This document shows positions 10,601-18,410 of a DNA stretch of 64,000 nucleotides, piece by piece; the first letter of the stretch is position 1; every line of letters starts with the position of its first letter. The DNA lies in assembly GCF_024808665.1 (NCBI RefSeq), contig NZ_JANUBZ010000002.1, forward strand, positions 248,001 through 312,000, written 5' to 3'. The position numbers were made by a program, and so were the translations under genes. The stretch comes from Mucilaginibacter empetricola (GTDB lineage: Bacteria > Bacteroidota > Bacteroidia > Sphingobacteriales > Sphingobacteriaceae). The notes below the pieces were generated by a model, which was not told where the DNA came from, did not search any database, and saw only the letters and a list, made by a program, of their open reading frames with translations.

Positions 10601-10887
10601 CAGCGGCCTTACGTTTAAGGCCTATTTTGATGACCAGTTTGGCCATGATTGTAGGTATGATTCCAATGGCATCGGGCTTAGGCGAGGGTGGCGATCAAAC
10701 ATCACCATTGGGCCGTGCGGTTATTGGCGGCTTAATGGCATCAACATTTGCCGCATTGTTAATATTGCCACTAGTGTTTGCCTGGGTACAAGGCAATGCC
10801 TCAACAGATTCTGTTTCATTAGATCCTGAAGATAAAGAAAGTAAATTTTATGTTCCACAGCACCATCATGAAAATCACAAAAAATAA
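7630..10887 (+). CDS. RND-family efflux permease
   Basis: A 1085-residue inner membrane pump of the AcrB/CusA class, with the usual internal duplication: one TM helix, a large periplasmic loop, then a TM bundle, twice over. The proton-relay helix TM4 reads LVDESTVTIEN, with Asp-Glu where AcrB has Asp-Asp, a variant seen in related subfamilies. A charged cytoplasmic loop (about residues 490-540) links the halves. The His-rich C-terminus ends in PQHHHENHKK. Drug, solvent and metal substrates are all possible. The last 20 bp overlap the adaptor gene, so the two are translationally coupled. Confidence 0.92.
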   Translation: MGMIKGALQKPITILVIVAGLFFFGINAIRSIKIDIFPDLNLPVIYVSHPYGGFTPDQMEAYFGKQYVNLLLFVSGVKSIETKNIQGLTLIKITFYEGTNMAQAAAEVTAYTNRAQAGFPPGSQPPFILRFDASTLPVGQLVLSSPTRSNNELLDFALVYIRSAFTSVPGLVAPAPFGGNQRTVVIKADPELLRSHNLTPDQLVVALRDNNLNTPAGNVRVGDFNYLTPTNTTIKNVSDFGDIPLIKNGVQTVFVHDVATVEDAADITTGYALINGKRSVYLPITKSASASTWEVVQNLKKALPRFQALVPPDVKLSFVFDQSIYVINAVKSLAEEGAIGAVLTGLMVLLFLGDRRGALIVILTIPTCIVSAVLFLSLFHQTINIMTLSGLSLAIGILVDESTVTIENIHQHFDMGKPKALAIWDACKEIAFPKLLILFCILAVFAPAFTMTGIPGALFLPLALAIGFSMIISYLLAQTFVPIMANWIMKNEHEDKSHKDGFALDDEGDAWQQKENAIKHATEAKGGKLTRFDKFRLSFLKLMDRMLPNRKLIVSAYVVVAFGLAFLLFILIGRDVLPKTNSGTFQVRLRGADGTRLERTELSTIKALHILDSLVGKQNIAITSSVVATHPASFSTNPIYMFMAGPQEAVMQVQLAEGYKVNLDELKERFRHAMKKDLPDVKMSFEPIELTDKILSQGSPTPIEVALTGKNKKQDEEYAGKIVNKLNQINYLRDVQIAQSFKYPAINIDIDRTRAAELGVGVGDISRTLTASTSSSRLTEKNVWLDQKVGLSYQVQVEVPEYQMTDINDIKEIPILANQPRPILSDVASVKPGLTNGEDDDIGAVPTFSVTANLNNKDLGTATDDVKGVIKSLGKLPRGLTVELRGMSQTLTDTLDSLQSGLLVAVLVIFLMLAANFQSFKVSLVVLSTVPAVLFGSLFLVKITGATLNLQSYMGMIMSVGVSISNAVLMVTNAEELRKHNGDALKSAREAAALRLRPILMTSLAMIVGMIPMASGLGEGGDQTSPLGRAVIGGLMASTFAALLILPLVFAWVQGNASTDSVSLDPEDKESKFYVPQHHHENHKK

Positions 10888-11998
10888 ATTCATCATCCCT
10901 ATAGCTGCTTTAGTTATAGGCACCGGTTTACTGAGCTCATGCGGGCCAGATAAAAAACAACAAGAAGAACAGGCCCAAACGGTGCAAGACGAAAATGCTA
11001 TTGATACGCCAACGGTTGTGCCGGTGCCCGTAGTAAAAGGCAAGTTGAACACTACCATTGCTGTGCCGGGCGAATTGGCTCCCTACCAGGAAGTTGATTT
11101 ATACGCAAAAGTAAACAGCTACGTAAAAAACCTTTTGGTTGATATAGGCTCGCAAGTGCATAAAGGCCAACTACTGGTTACCCTGGAAGCACCCGAAATA
11201 AATTCACAGCTGGCTGAAGCGCAATCGCGCATACAGCAGCAGGAAGCTATTTGTTTTGCCAGCAAAGCAACGTACGATCGTTTGTTGAGCACCAGCAAAA
11301 TACCGGGTACAGTGTCTCAAAATGACCTGGAACTGGCAGAAGCTAAGAAAAACTCCGACTATGCCAACGTTGAGGCTGCAAAATCGAGCTATAAAGAGGT
11401 GGCTGCCAACTTAGCCTATCTTGAAATACGGGCACCGTTTGACGGCGTGATAACTGCCCGTAATATTAACCTGGGCGCCTATGTTGGTCCGGGTGGCAAA
11501 AGCACCGATCCATTGTTTGTTTTGGAGGATCAAACCAGGCTGCGTTTAATAGTATCCGTACCCGAAGTATACACCGGAGGTTTAAACGATAAATCTGATG
11601 TTACTTTTTCGGTAGAAGCTTTACCTAGTCAAAAATTTACCGCACAGATAAAACGTTTAGCCGGTGCGCTTGATACCAAGTTACGGGCCGAGCGTTTGGA
11701 GATGGATGTGTACAATAAAGATAAAAGATTACTTCCGCACATGTTTGCCGAGGTTGATGTGCCCTTGCCGGCTCATGACAGTACTTTTATAGTTCCTAAA
11801 ACGGCTGTAGTAACATCAACAGAAAAAGTATTCATCATCAAGATAAATAATCACCGCGCTGAATGGGTTACCGTTAAGAAAGGTGTTTCAACCAGCGATA
11901 AAACCGAGGTTTACGGAGATGTAAAGGCTGGTGATGTTGTAGTTAAACAAGCATCGGAAGAAATAAGGGACGGCTCGACTGTAAAGGAAAAGCAATAA
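10868..11998 (+). CDS. RND efflux periplasmic adaptor lipoprotein (membrane fusion protein)
   Basis: A 376-residue HlyD/AcrA-type adaptor. I chose the ATG at 10868 (MKITKNKF), which gives a clean lipoprotein signal with lipobox LLSSC, over an in-frame start 6 codons earlier. A biotinyl-lipoyl half (LYAKVNSYVKNLLVDIGSQVHKGQ) is followed by an alpha-hairpin (about 105-165), the second lipoyl half (YLEIRAPFDGVITARNINLG), then beta-barrel and membrane-proximal domains. It bridges the RND permease and the TolC channel. The order TolC-RND-adaptor is the reverse of E. coli but common in Bacteroidota. Confidence 0.9.
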   Translation: MKITKNKFIIPIAALVIGTGLLSSCGPDKKQQEEQAQTVQDENAIDTPTVVPVPVVKGKLNTTIAVPGELAPYQEVDLYAKVNSYVKNLLVDIGSQVHKGQLLVTLEAPEINSQLAEAQSRIQQQEAICFASKATYDRLLSTSKIPGTVSQNDLELAEAKKNSDYANVEAAKSSYKEVAANLAYLEIRAPFDGVITARNINLGAYVGPGGKSTDPLFVLEDQTRLRLIVSVPEVYTGGLNDKSDVTFSVEALPSQKFTAQIKRLAGALDTKLRAERLEMDVYNKDKRLLPHMFAEVDVPLPAHDSTFIVPKTAVVTSTEKVFIIKINNHRAEWVTVKKGVSTSDKTEVYGDVKAGDVVVKQASEEIRDGSTVKEKQ

Positions 11999-12047
11999 TT
12001 AACCCTTGAAAGATAAATTTTGATTTGGTTGTTTTGATTTTGCCCTA

Positions 12048-12093
12048 CCTGAATTTTAAAATGAAAGCATTAATGCCGAGTTTTAAATTCAGG
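12048..12093. repeat. Inverted repeat downstream of the efflux operon
   Basis: CCTGAATTTTAAA and TTTAAATTCAGG form 12-bp arms with one bulged T around a 21-nt loop, 50 bp after the adaptor stop. It has no T-run and is not itself a terminator. It may act as a 3'-end mRNA stabiliser (inference). Confidence 0.5.
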
Positions 12094-12212
12094 TTACGGC
12101 AGAAATAGAAAGAAAAGGGATATGCCAAATTAAAGCAATGCAGTTGCCACTGAAAGGCCTGCAGGACTAAGAGCACTTGCAAATAAATAATATTTGCAAT
12201 AAATAAATAAGC

Positions 12213-12241
12213 AAAACGCCTGGCCCATAGCCGGGCGTTTT
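12213..12241. terminator. Bidirectional intrinsic terminator
   Basis: AAAACGCCTGGC pairs with GCCGGGCGTTTT (one wobble pair), with A and T runs on the two sides. It sits between the convergent efflux adaptor and RRM genes and can serve both. Confidence 0.85.
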
Positions 12242-12256
12242 ACTTATTAGTATATT

Positions 12257-12658
12257 TTACCAACGGCCACCGCCGCTGCCACCACCGCGATTGTTATCTC
12301 TTGAGTAGCCACCGCCGCCGCCGCCACGGTTTCCACCGCCGCCGCCGTAACCGCCGCCGCCACCACGGTTTCCACCACCGCCGTAACCGCCGCCGCCACC
12401 TCTACGGTCGCTTGGTTTCTTTTCTTCAGCCTGGCTCACCGCAATTGATCTGCCTTTTACTTCAGCGCCATTTAAACCGGTGATTGCTTTTTGAGCACTC
12501 TCGTCGTCAGGCATCTCAACAAAGCCAAAACCTTTGCTTCTGCCGGTTTCTCTGTCGCTAATTAATTTAACGGTGCTTACTTCACCATAAGCTTCGAAAA
12601 GCTCTCTTAAATCGGCTTCCTCTAATGAAAAAGGAAGACTTCCTACAAATATGTTCAT
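12257..12658 (-). CDS. RRM RNA-binding protein with Gly-rich C-terminal tail
   Basis: A 133-residue single-RRM protein. RNP2 reads IFVGSL at the N-terminus and RNP1 reads SKGFGFVEM, with aromatic residues in RNA-stacking positions. The RRM ends near residue 80 and is followed by an RGG/GYGGG-type low-complexity tail of about 50 residues, rich in Gly, Arg, Tyr and Asn. Such proteins in Bacteroidota and cyanobacteria are associated with cold or stress responses and RNA remodelling. The ATG at 12658 is preferred because RNP2 follows directly. The CDS carries GC-rich triplet repeats, making it the most compositionally biased stretch here. Confidence 0.88.
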   Translation of the reverse strand: MNIFVGSLPFSLEEADLRELFEAYGEVSTVKLISDRETGRSKGFGFVEMPDDESAQKAITGLNGAEVKGRSIAVSQAEEKKPSDRRGGGGGYGGGGNRGGGGGYGGGGGNRGGGGGGYSRDNNRGGGSGGGRW

Positions 12659-12677
12659 CAAGATTAAATTTATAATG

Positions 12678-12698
12678 GGCAAGTCTACTTTGCTTGCC
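12678..12698 (-). other. 5'-UTR hairpin of the RRM gene
   Basis: GGCAAG and CTTGCC arms enclose a 9-nt loop, 20 nt upstream of the RRM start codon, inside the predicted leader. Short stem-loops here could act on translation or mRNA stability, possibly with temperature (inference). Confidence 0.45.
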
Positions 12699-12713
12699 TC
12701 TCTTTATTAACAT

Positions 12714-12721
12714 CAAATATA
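12714..12721 (-). promoter_or_regulatory. Bacteroidota -7 element of the RRM gene
   Basis: On the minus strand the sequence is TATATTTG, a perfect TAnnTTTG. Transcription would start near 12707, giving a leader of about 50 nt that contains the hairpin. No convincing -33 element is visible. Confidence 0.45.
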
Positions 12722-12786
12722 GTAATAGATATTTGAATGATTACAGATACTAAATATAAATACCTTACAATTGTTTTAAAAAAAGT

Positions 12787-13239
12787 TTAAATTATCTGTT
12801 TTATCAAGTAAATTTTGTTGTTTAAGTTAAATTGGGCTCCCGCTTTTAAGCCCTTTAGCTTGAGGCCGATAGGTGAAGCTGGAGAAATTGCAAAATAATT
12901 TTCGTTTTTAACAGTTAATAAACCCGCGCTTATGGCCATATAAAAATTACCCTGGTCGGTTATTATCACTGCTCCCGGCTCTGCCTGCTCCGACAAATGT
13001 TCATAGCTTATTAAATTTAGGGCGATTTTTAATTTATTAGCTTCATTAAGTTGGGCCAAATTACGGTTGGTTTCCTGCTGCGCCATCTCACGGCCTGTTT
13101 CGTATTTATCGCCCGCGCTGCTCTTGGTGTCATCATTCGAAGCTTTTTGTGCGTCATTAATGGCTTGCTGAGCCGCTTCCATGCGGTTTTGTACATACTC
13201 GGTGCATAGCGTGTACAGTTGCTTCTTTATCTCTATCAT
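12787..13239 (-). CDS. GreA/GreB-like protein (often annotated 3-oxoacyl-ACP synthase)
   Basis: A 150-residue protein. The first half is a helical, possibly coiled-coil segment with the stretch SSAGDKYETGREMAQ, reminiscent of the acidic tip of Gre factors. The second half (about 75-150) is beta-rich, like the Gre C-terminal FKBP-like domain that binds RNA polymerase. Bacteroidota homologues are widely labelled 3-oxoacyl-ACP synthase, but no ketosynthase motif or catalytic Cys is present and the length is far too short. A transcription-factor-like role near RNA polymerase is inferred. It is monocistronic, with hairpins upstream on the same strand. Confidence 0.6.
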   Translation of the reverse strand: MIEIKKQLYTLCTEYVQNRMEAAQQAINDAQKASNDDTKSSAGDKYETGREMAQQETNRNLAQLNEANKLKIALNLISYEHLSEQAEPGAVIITDQGNFYMAISAGLLTVKNENYFAISPASPIGLKLKGLKAGAQFNLNNKIYLIKQII

Positions 13240-13337
13240 CTATTTAAATCGGCGGCTAAGATGTAAAAAGTTAATAAGAAAAGAAATTTAATATTTTGAA
13301 TTAACTAATTTATTAGTTATAATTGAAGAGGCAAATA

Positions 13338-13370
13338 AAAGCCCCCTTACACTCGCTGTTTGGGGGCTTT
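13338..13370 (-). terminator. Intrinsic terminator or attenuator upstream of the GreA-like gene
   Basis: AAAGCCCCC and GGGGGCTTT form a 9-bp stem around a 15-nt loop. On the minus strand the stem is followed by TTTTATTT. It lies about 100 bp before the GreA-like start codon, with no gene before it on that strand. It is therefore either the end of a small RNA or a transcription attenuator. Confidence 0.6.
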
Positions 13371-13390
13371 CAACCTAAACCTTATCACAA

Positions 13391-13417
13391 TTATAAATGC
13401 TAGAAATGCATTTATAA
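13391..13417. repeat. Perfect 10-bp inverted repeat
   Basis: TTATAAATGC, a 7-nt loop, then GCATTTATAA. It precedes the 13338-13370 terminator on the minus strand by about 20 nt, so the two hairpins could belong to one structured leader or small RNA. Confidence 0.6.
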
Positions 13418-13735
13418 GACAACTAACGTAAAAATGCAGGCGATGTTTTATGAAAGAAAAAAAACTGACTAAATAATGATACTTTTCTTTATACGATAAA
13501 AAATATGGTCGATTGTGGGAATTTAAAATACCTTTGCAAAAAATACAAATTACGTAAAAGCCGTAGTTAAAATAGGGGTTTTTACCCTACTGTAGACAGT
13601 GGCTTTTTCCGTTTATTAGCTGCAAACAAAATACAACGGGCAACTGTTGTAAATATAATTTTGAAGACTGTAACGTTTTTTAAACTTTGAACGTAATGTT
13701 CTAATATGCAGGCAACAAAATGTTAATATCTACCT

Positions 13736-13894
13736 ATGAAATACATAAATAAGAAGAAAAGTGTGCTGGAAGAATACAAAACTACCCTTATATTACTTTC
13801 AATTTTATTGGCAATTATGAGTTTGGTGGTTTTTATGCCCCTAAAACATTTAAAGAACACCGACGACAGTATTGTTGGTACTTATGCAAGATAA
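13736..13894 (+). CDS. Candidate 52-residue single-pass membrane microprotein
   Basis: An ATG frame of 52 codons ends in TAA. The predicted protein has a Lys-rich start (MKYINKKK), a single strongly hydrophobic segment (about residues 17-34, LILLSILLAIMSLVVFMP) and a polar tail with two Asp residues. The positive-inside pattern and the clean frame in an AT-rich gap favour a real small membrane protein. No family is recognised and there is no Shine-Dalgarno sequence, which is normal in this phylum. It may equally be chance. Confidence 0.4.
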   Translation: MKYINKKKSVLEEYKTTLILLSILLAIMSLVVFMPLKHLKNTDDSIVGTYAR

Positions 13895-14029
13895 GGTCTC
13901 CTTATTTTGTAATAAAAATTAAAGCTCAGTGTTCCAATTAACAGATTTTTTTCTGAAAGGCGTAGATGCGCTATAAAATAAAATGTAAATTCATTCTTAT
14001 TTTAGTTTAACGCAGCCATCAAACCTGAA

Positions 14030-15607
14030 ATGAAAGCACGCTACCTGATATTTATCGGCTTATTATTCCTGTCTATATTTCTTAATAATAAAGCAGCAGG
14101 GCAAAAGGTAGCTCCAAAACCTTTGCAGGAAGAGATTATTTACCACGTATTTCAGCGCAGTTTTTATGACAGCAACGGCGACCAGCATGGCGATTTAAAT
14201 GGCATACGTTTGAAGTTAGATTACCTGCAGCAATTGGGCGTTACAGCCATATTGCTTACTCCGCTGTACGAATCGGTTTTTTATCATAATTATTTTGCCA
14301 GCGATTTTAAGAAGATAGATGAGCATTACGGTAGCTTTAATGACTATTTATCATTAATAAAAGCGCTTCATAAGCGTGGGATGAAGTTGTATTTGGATAT
14401 GGAAACCCAATATGTTACCGAAGATCATATTTGGTGGAAGGATGGCATTAATAACCCAGCCTCGGCTTATAGCGATTATATTTTGTATGATGACCAGGCT
14501 CACCAACAACCATCGCCCATCATATTTAATTTAAAAGGTCTTTTAGGGTACGATAGCGTTTACCGGAAAATTACTACAGTAAATTTGAAAAGCCCCAAGG
14601 TTTTAGAATACAACTATCAACTATTTAAGTTTTGGATGGATCCGAATAACGACGGTAAATTTGACGATGGGGTGGACGGTTTCCGGCTTGACCATATGAT
14701 GGATAACCTGGATAATAAACCGGCGCTCACAGGTCTGTTTAATGCCTTTTGGACGCCATTATTAAACCGCCTGCGGCAGGTAAATCCTAAATTAAAAATT
14801 GTTGCCGAGCAAGCTAACTGGGGTGATTTTGGGCTCGATTATTTTAATAACGGAGGTGTTGACCGTGTTTTTGCATTCAGATTGACATTTGCTATCCGGT
14901 CCTTCGATAAAAAGCAATTAACGGCGGCTGCCGATTCAACCTTTTTGAATATACCAAAAGGAAAACAGCAGGTGGTATTTATTGAAAACCATGATATGCC
15001 CAGGTTTGCTACCGGCGTAAAAGGCGACATCAGGAAACTGAGAATAGGCGCGGCGTTTAATTTGTTGTTTGGCGGAGTGCCATCTGTTTATTACGGGCAG
15101 GAAATAGGTATGCAGGGAACCAACGCCAGCCTGGGTGCAACCGATGCCAATGATATCCCCAACCGCGAAGCCTTTGAATGGTATAAAAGCGACCAGGGAA
15201 AGGGGATGGCCTATTGGTACAAAACCAAGGGCCCATGGAAGGCCAAGTTTAACAACGATGTACCCGATGACGGCATCTCTCTTGAAGAAGAACAAAACGA
15301 TCCTAATTCAATCTGGAATTTTTACCGCAAAATGATTGGCATCCGCAAAGCTAATCCAATAATTTCGACGGGAACTTACCAGACATTGCAAAATGACAAT
15401 GACAAGGTTTTTAGCTTTATGAGATATGAAGGTAATAGTAAGTTTGTTGTAGTTGTAAATTTATCAGACAAAGCCGCTGATGTAACCATTACCGTTGCGG
15501 GAAAAAAGACAGCAAACGTTATTTATGGCGCTAAAAACATTAAAGCCGACAAGGGTACGGTCGTGCTGCATCTGCCGGCTTATGGTATTGAAGTGTGGAA
15601 GATGTGA
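14030..15607 (+). CDS. GH13 alpha-amylase-family glycosidase
   Basis: A 525-residue secreted amylase-family enzyme that cleaves or transfers alpha-glucosidic bonds. A signal peptide ends near KAAGQ (about residue 25). The barrel motifs are present: the nucleophile Asp in DGFRLDHMMD, the acid Glu in KIVAEQANWGD, and the transition-state His-Asp in FIENHDMPRF. The C-terminal beta domain (about 440-525) is short. The N-terminal block YHVFQRSFYDSNGDQHGDL is typical of the oligosaccharide-acting subfamilies (trehalose synthase or alpha-glucosidase-like). There is no sus locus directly attached, so the exact substrate is open. Confidence 0.87.
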   Translation: MKARYLIFIGLLFLSIFLNNKAAGQKVAPKPLQEEIIYHVFQRSFYDSNGDQHGDLNGIRLKLDYLQQLGVTAILLTPLYESVFYHNYFASDFKKIDEHYGSFNDYLSLIKALHKRGMKLYLDMETQYVTEDHIWWKDGINNPASAYSDYILYDDQAHQQPSPIIFNLKGLLGYDSVYRKITTVNLKSPKVLEYNYQLFKFWMDPNNDGKFDDGVDGFRLDHMMDNLDNKPALTGLFNAFWTPLLNRLRQVNPKLKIVAEQANWGDFGLDYFNNGGVDRVFAFRLTFAIRSFDKKQLTAAADSTFLNIPKGKQQVVFIENHDMPRFATGVKGDIRKLRIGAAFNLLFGGVPSVYYGQEIGMQGTNASLGATDANDIPNREAFEWYKSDQGKGMAYWYKTKGPWKAKFNNDVPDDGISLEEEQNDPNSIWNFYRKMIGIRKANPIISTGTYQTLQNDNDKVFSFMRYEGNSKFVVVVNLSDKAADVTITVAGKKTANVIYGAKNIKADKGTVVLHLPAYGIEVWKM

Positions 15608-15667
15608 GCGATTATCTACTCGTAATATAAATTTTTTCTTATTTAAGCAGGTTTGGTATATTCACCC

Positions 15668-16561
15668 ATGATTCCGGACCTAACCGAAGCCCAACAGCCT
15701 ATTGATTTAAATGAAACGGTAGCAGATTCTCAATTTGCTTACCCCAACGTAAAAGCGCTATTCAGGCTTTTCTTTGTCTTTCTTTTTTACATGGTTGTGT
15801 GTGGAATATTCGAAGGCATACTTTTAATGGGAATAAGAGATATTAGATCGCCGCTTTTAAGATCATTCTTAAATCTTTCAACTTATGTTGTTACATTTTT
15901 GGCTGTAACAAGATATGCGATAAAAAAATGCAAAAAGCAGGAGGGTGAAGATTTTAATATCAGTTTTAATAAAACAGCAACATGGGTGTTTCCAGTGCTT
16001 ACTATTTGTGCGTTGGCTTTGGTTGTAATTTTAGAACGACTTTCTAATATCATACCAATGCCGGTGGCCGTGCAACATTATTTCGAAAGGATGTTTCAAA
16101 AAGATTTTATCTCGATCATTACTATGGTTATAGCGGCCCCAATTTTGGAGGAAATACTTTTCCGGGGTATTGTCTTAAGAGGGCTATTGAAAAATTATTC
16201 GCCACATAAAGCTATCATAATTTCAGGGGTTTTCTTTGGTTTGATGCATTTGAACCCATGGCAAGCATTGCCCGCCATTTTTGGAGGAATATTTATAGGT
16301 TGGATATATTACAAAACGCAATCAGTCATCCCGGGAATGATCGTTCATGCTACAGTAAATTTAAGCGCAGCCCTCTTTTTGTTTTTGCCAAAGAAACAGC
16401 AGAGCTTTTTAAGTCTTTTAGGAATGCCCTGTTATATATTGTTATGCATCGTTTCATTGCTGATTTTTAGCACGGGTTGTATTTTGATTCAAAAACGTTT
16501 TGCTGACAGTAATGATGAGAGAATTCCGCAGTCATTAAGTTCAGAAGAACATCAATTATAA
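15668..16561 (+). CDS. CPBP-family intramembrane metalloprotease
   Basis: A 297-residue polytopic protein of the CAAX/Abi (CPBP) family. The three catalytic motifs are present: EEILFRG, FGLMHLNP and HATVN, which together bind the metal in the membrane. The ATG at 15668 (MIPDLTEAQQ) is preferred over one 5 codons upstream because it gives a normal polar start before the first TM. Family functions range from prenyl-protein processing to bacteriocin self-immunity; no precursor peptide is visible nearby. The AraC gene ends 4 bp beyond its stop on the opposite strand. Confidence 0.85.
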   Translation: MIPDLTEAQQPIDLNETVADSQFAYPNVKALFRLFFVFLFYMVVCGIFEGILLMGIRDIRSPLLRSFLNLSTYVVTFLAVTRYAIKKCKKQEGEDFNISFNKTATWVFPVLTICALALVVILERLSNIIPMPVAVQHYFERMFQKDFISIITMVIAAPILEEILFRGIVLRGLLKNYSPHKAIIISGVFFGLMHLNPWQALPAIFGGIFIGWIYYKTQSVIPGMIVHATVNLSAALFLFLPKKQQSFLSLLGMPCYILLCIVSLLIFSTGCILIQKRFADSNDERIPQSLSSEEHQL

Positions 16562-16564
16562 AAT

Positions 16565-17458
16565 CTACGCTACCTTTTTCTCATCGTCGCCTAGACTCCG
16601 CATAAATTTTTTGCGGTAATTAAGCGGACTGGCGCTCATTTTCAATTTGAACATTTTGTAAAAATGCGATACATCGCCAAAACCACTTTCGAATGATATT
16701 TCCGAAATAGGTTTATCGGTTTGAACAAGCTGTTGTGTGGCATAGTTGATCCGGTATTCAATTATGGTTTCCATAAAAGTTTTACGGGTGGTTTTTTTGA
16801 AATATTTGCAAAAAGCATTGGGCGTCATATTGGCAATGCTTGCTGCTTCGTCCAGGCTTACATGAGACCTGAAATTATCCACCAGGTAGGCAAAAACGGG
16901 GTTAATGCGCTCTTGCTCGGCCAATGTGCGTTCAGCAACTACGCTGTTTTGATCTAATAAATTAAAATCATTGGAAGTAGCGAGCCGCTGCAATATCTCC
17001 AGTAATTCTATCAACATTTTAAAGCTGTTTTTCTCATCGCCTAATACAATAAGTCTGTTTTTAATAGCGGTTTGTATACTTCTTTTAAAGCTTATTCCAC
17101 TGCTGCTGCGCTGAAAAAGTTTTTTAATATATTTTAGTTCGCCTTTATTAAAAAAGTCGTTGCCTAAAAAGGATGCATTAAATTGTATGACTATGGCGCT
17201 GCCTTCGGCTTTTTCATCTTTTGCGGGTTCCAGTTTCCAGCAGTGCGGCAAATTGGGACCGAGGAATACCAAATCGCCGGCTGTAAAATCTTCCATGTGG
17301 TTTCCTACATATCGTTTGCCGGAGCCACTTAAAATATAGGTGAGCTCATATTCTTCATGAAAATGATAGGGTGCATCAAATGCGACGCTCGCAAAGCGTC
17401 GAACCAAAAAAGATTGCCCGTTTGATGGTTTCAGGACTTCATAGGTAGCCTTTATCAT
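16565..17458 (-). CDS. AraC-family regulator with N-terminal cupin domain
   Basis: A 297-residue regulator. The N-terminal part is a cupin sensor (FHEEYELTYILSGSGKRYVG, with conserved His and Glu), as in sugar-sensing AraC proteins. The C-terminal part (about 195-285) has two helix-turn-helix motifs, with the second ending in ISEISFESGFGDVSHFYKMFK. It is divergent from the PhyH-type dioxygenase with a 122-bp shared upstream region, so control of that gene is the simplest inference. The ligand is unknown. Confidence 0.88.
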   Translation of the reverse strand: MIKATYEVLKPSNGQSFLVRRFASVAFDAPYHFHEEYELTYILSGSGKRYVGNHMEDFTAGDLVFLGPNLPHCWKLEPAKDEKAEGSAIVIQFNASFLGNDFFNKGELKYIKKLFQRSSSGISFKRSIQTAIKNRLIVLGDEKNSFKMLIELLEILQRLATSNDFNLLDQNSVVAERTLAEQERINPVFAYLVDNFRSHVSLDEAASIANMTPNAFCKYFKKTTRKTFMETIIEYRINYATQQLVQTDKPISEISFESGFGDVSHFYKMFKLKMSASPLNYRKKFMRSLGDDEKKVA

Positions 17459-17580
17459 GGCGTATTTTAATTAAAAAAGCGAATAGCATAAAAGTAAGGA
17501 TAAAATAATCCACTATTGTTCCATTAATGACATTTTTTTTGCTGTAAAGTGTTCCTTTCTTTGACTACAAACCAATTGTA

Positions 17581-18402
17581 ATGGATAGAGAATTAATGAC
17601 TTTGCCCTGCCTGGATGATTTTAAGAGATTATCCGGCGAAAATATCGTTGAATTTAAAGAAAAGGGACATACCCTGATTGAACAAATACTATCACCCGAT
17701 GAAGTTGCTGCTTATCGGATTGCCATTGTTCAGGCTGCTGATAAATACAATACCGAAACCCGCGCCATGGAGGACAGGGATACCTACGGAAAAGCTTTTT
17801 TGCAGATTATGAACCTGTGGCAGAATGATAAAGATGTACGACAATTTGTATTGGCCAGGCGCATGGCAAAAATTGCAGCCGATTTGATGGGCGTTGATAA
17901 TGTAAGGCTTTATCACGATCAGGCATTATTTAAAGAACCCGGCGGCGGCCCTACGCCGTGGCACCAGGATCAGTATTACTGGCCCATAGATACGCACAAC
18001 ACGGTAACCATGTGGATGCCGCTGGTTGATATTGACGAAGATATGGGAATGCTCACCTTTGCATCCGGCTCGTACAAGGAGGGCTCGATTTTTAATTTTG
18101 AAATATCTGACGAATCAGAAAGCGCATTTGATGCTTATGTTAAAGCACATCAATTTGCCATAAGTCGGGCCAAAACAATGAAAGCCGGTGATGCTACCTG
18201 GCATCGTGGTTTTACCATGCACCATGCCAATGGCAATAACTCAAATAAAATGCGCGAGGTAATGACCATTATTTATGTCGCCGATGGCGCACGGGTAACG
18301 CCCTATAAAAATAGCTGGCAGGAAAATGACCATCATAAATGGTTAATGTGCAAACCTATTGGTGAATTGATAGATTCGGAGTTGAATCCGGTGTTATTAT
18401 AA
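17581..18402 (+). CDS. Phytanoyl-CoA dioxygenase (PhyH) family protein
   Basis: A 273-residue Fe(II)/2-oxoglutarate-dependent oxygenase. The metal-binding HxD is in WHQDQYYWP, and the distal His is in HHANGNN, followed by the basic stretch with an Arg that binds 2-oxoglutarate. Bacterial members hydroxylate diverse small molecules, so the substrate cannot be read from sequence. It is divergent from an AraC regulator with a sugar-type cupin and is followed 8 bp after its stop by a dispersed repeat. Confidence 0.85.
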   Translation: MDRELMTLPCLDDFKRLSGENIVEFKEKGHTLIEQILSPDEVAAYRIAIVQAADKYNTETRAMEDRDTYGKAFLQIMNLWQNDKDVRQFVLARRMAKIAADLMGVDNVRLYHDQALFKEPGGGPTPWHQDQYYWPIDTHNTVTMWMPLVDIDEDMGMLTFASGSYKEGSIFNFEISDESESAFDAYVKAHQFAISRAKTMKAGDATWHRGFTMHHANGNNSNKMREVMTIIYVADGARVTPYKNSWQENDHHKWLMCKPIGELIDSELNPVLL

Positions 18403-18410
18403 ATGAGGAG

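Larger units (their letters stand above)
13240..14029. other. 790-bp gap with structured elements and one candidate microprotein
   Basis: Besides the two hairpins described above, this AT-rich stretch holds a nested structure at 13556-13607. There, AAAAGCC and GGCTTTT arms enclose TAGGG/CCCTA (13573-13589) and a CTGTAGACAG element. A -7-like TACCTTTG is at 13529-13536. A 52-codon frame is at 13736-13894. The remainder (13895-14029) shows nothing beyond AT-rich upstream sequence of the amylase gene. Confidence 0.5.

Noticed and set aside
12301-12483. Arg/His-rich frame opposite the RRM gene
   Set aside because: It is a shadow of the Gly-rich tail codons.
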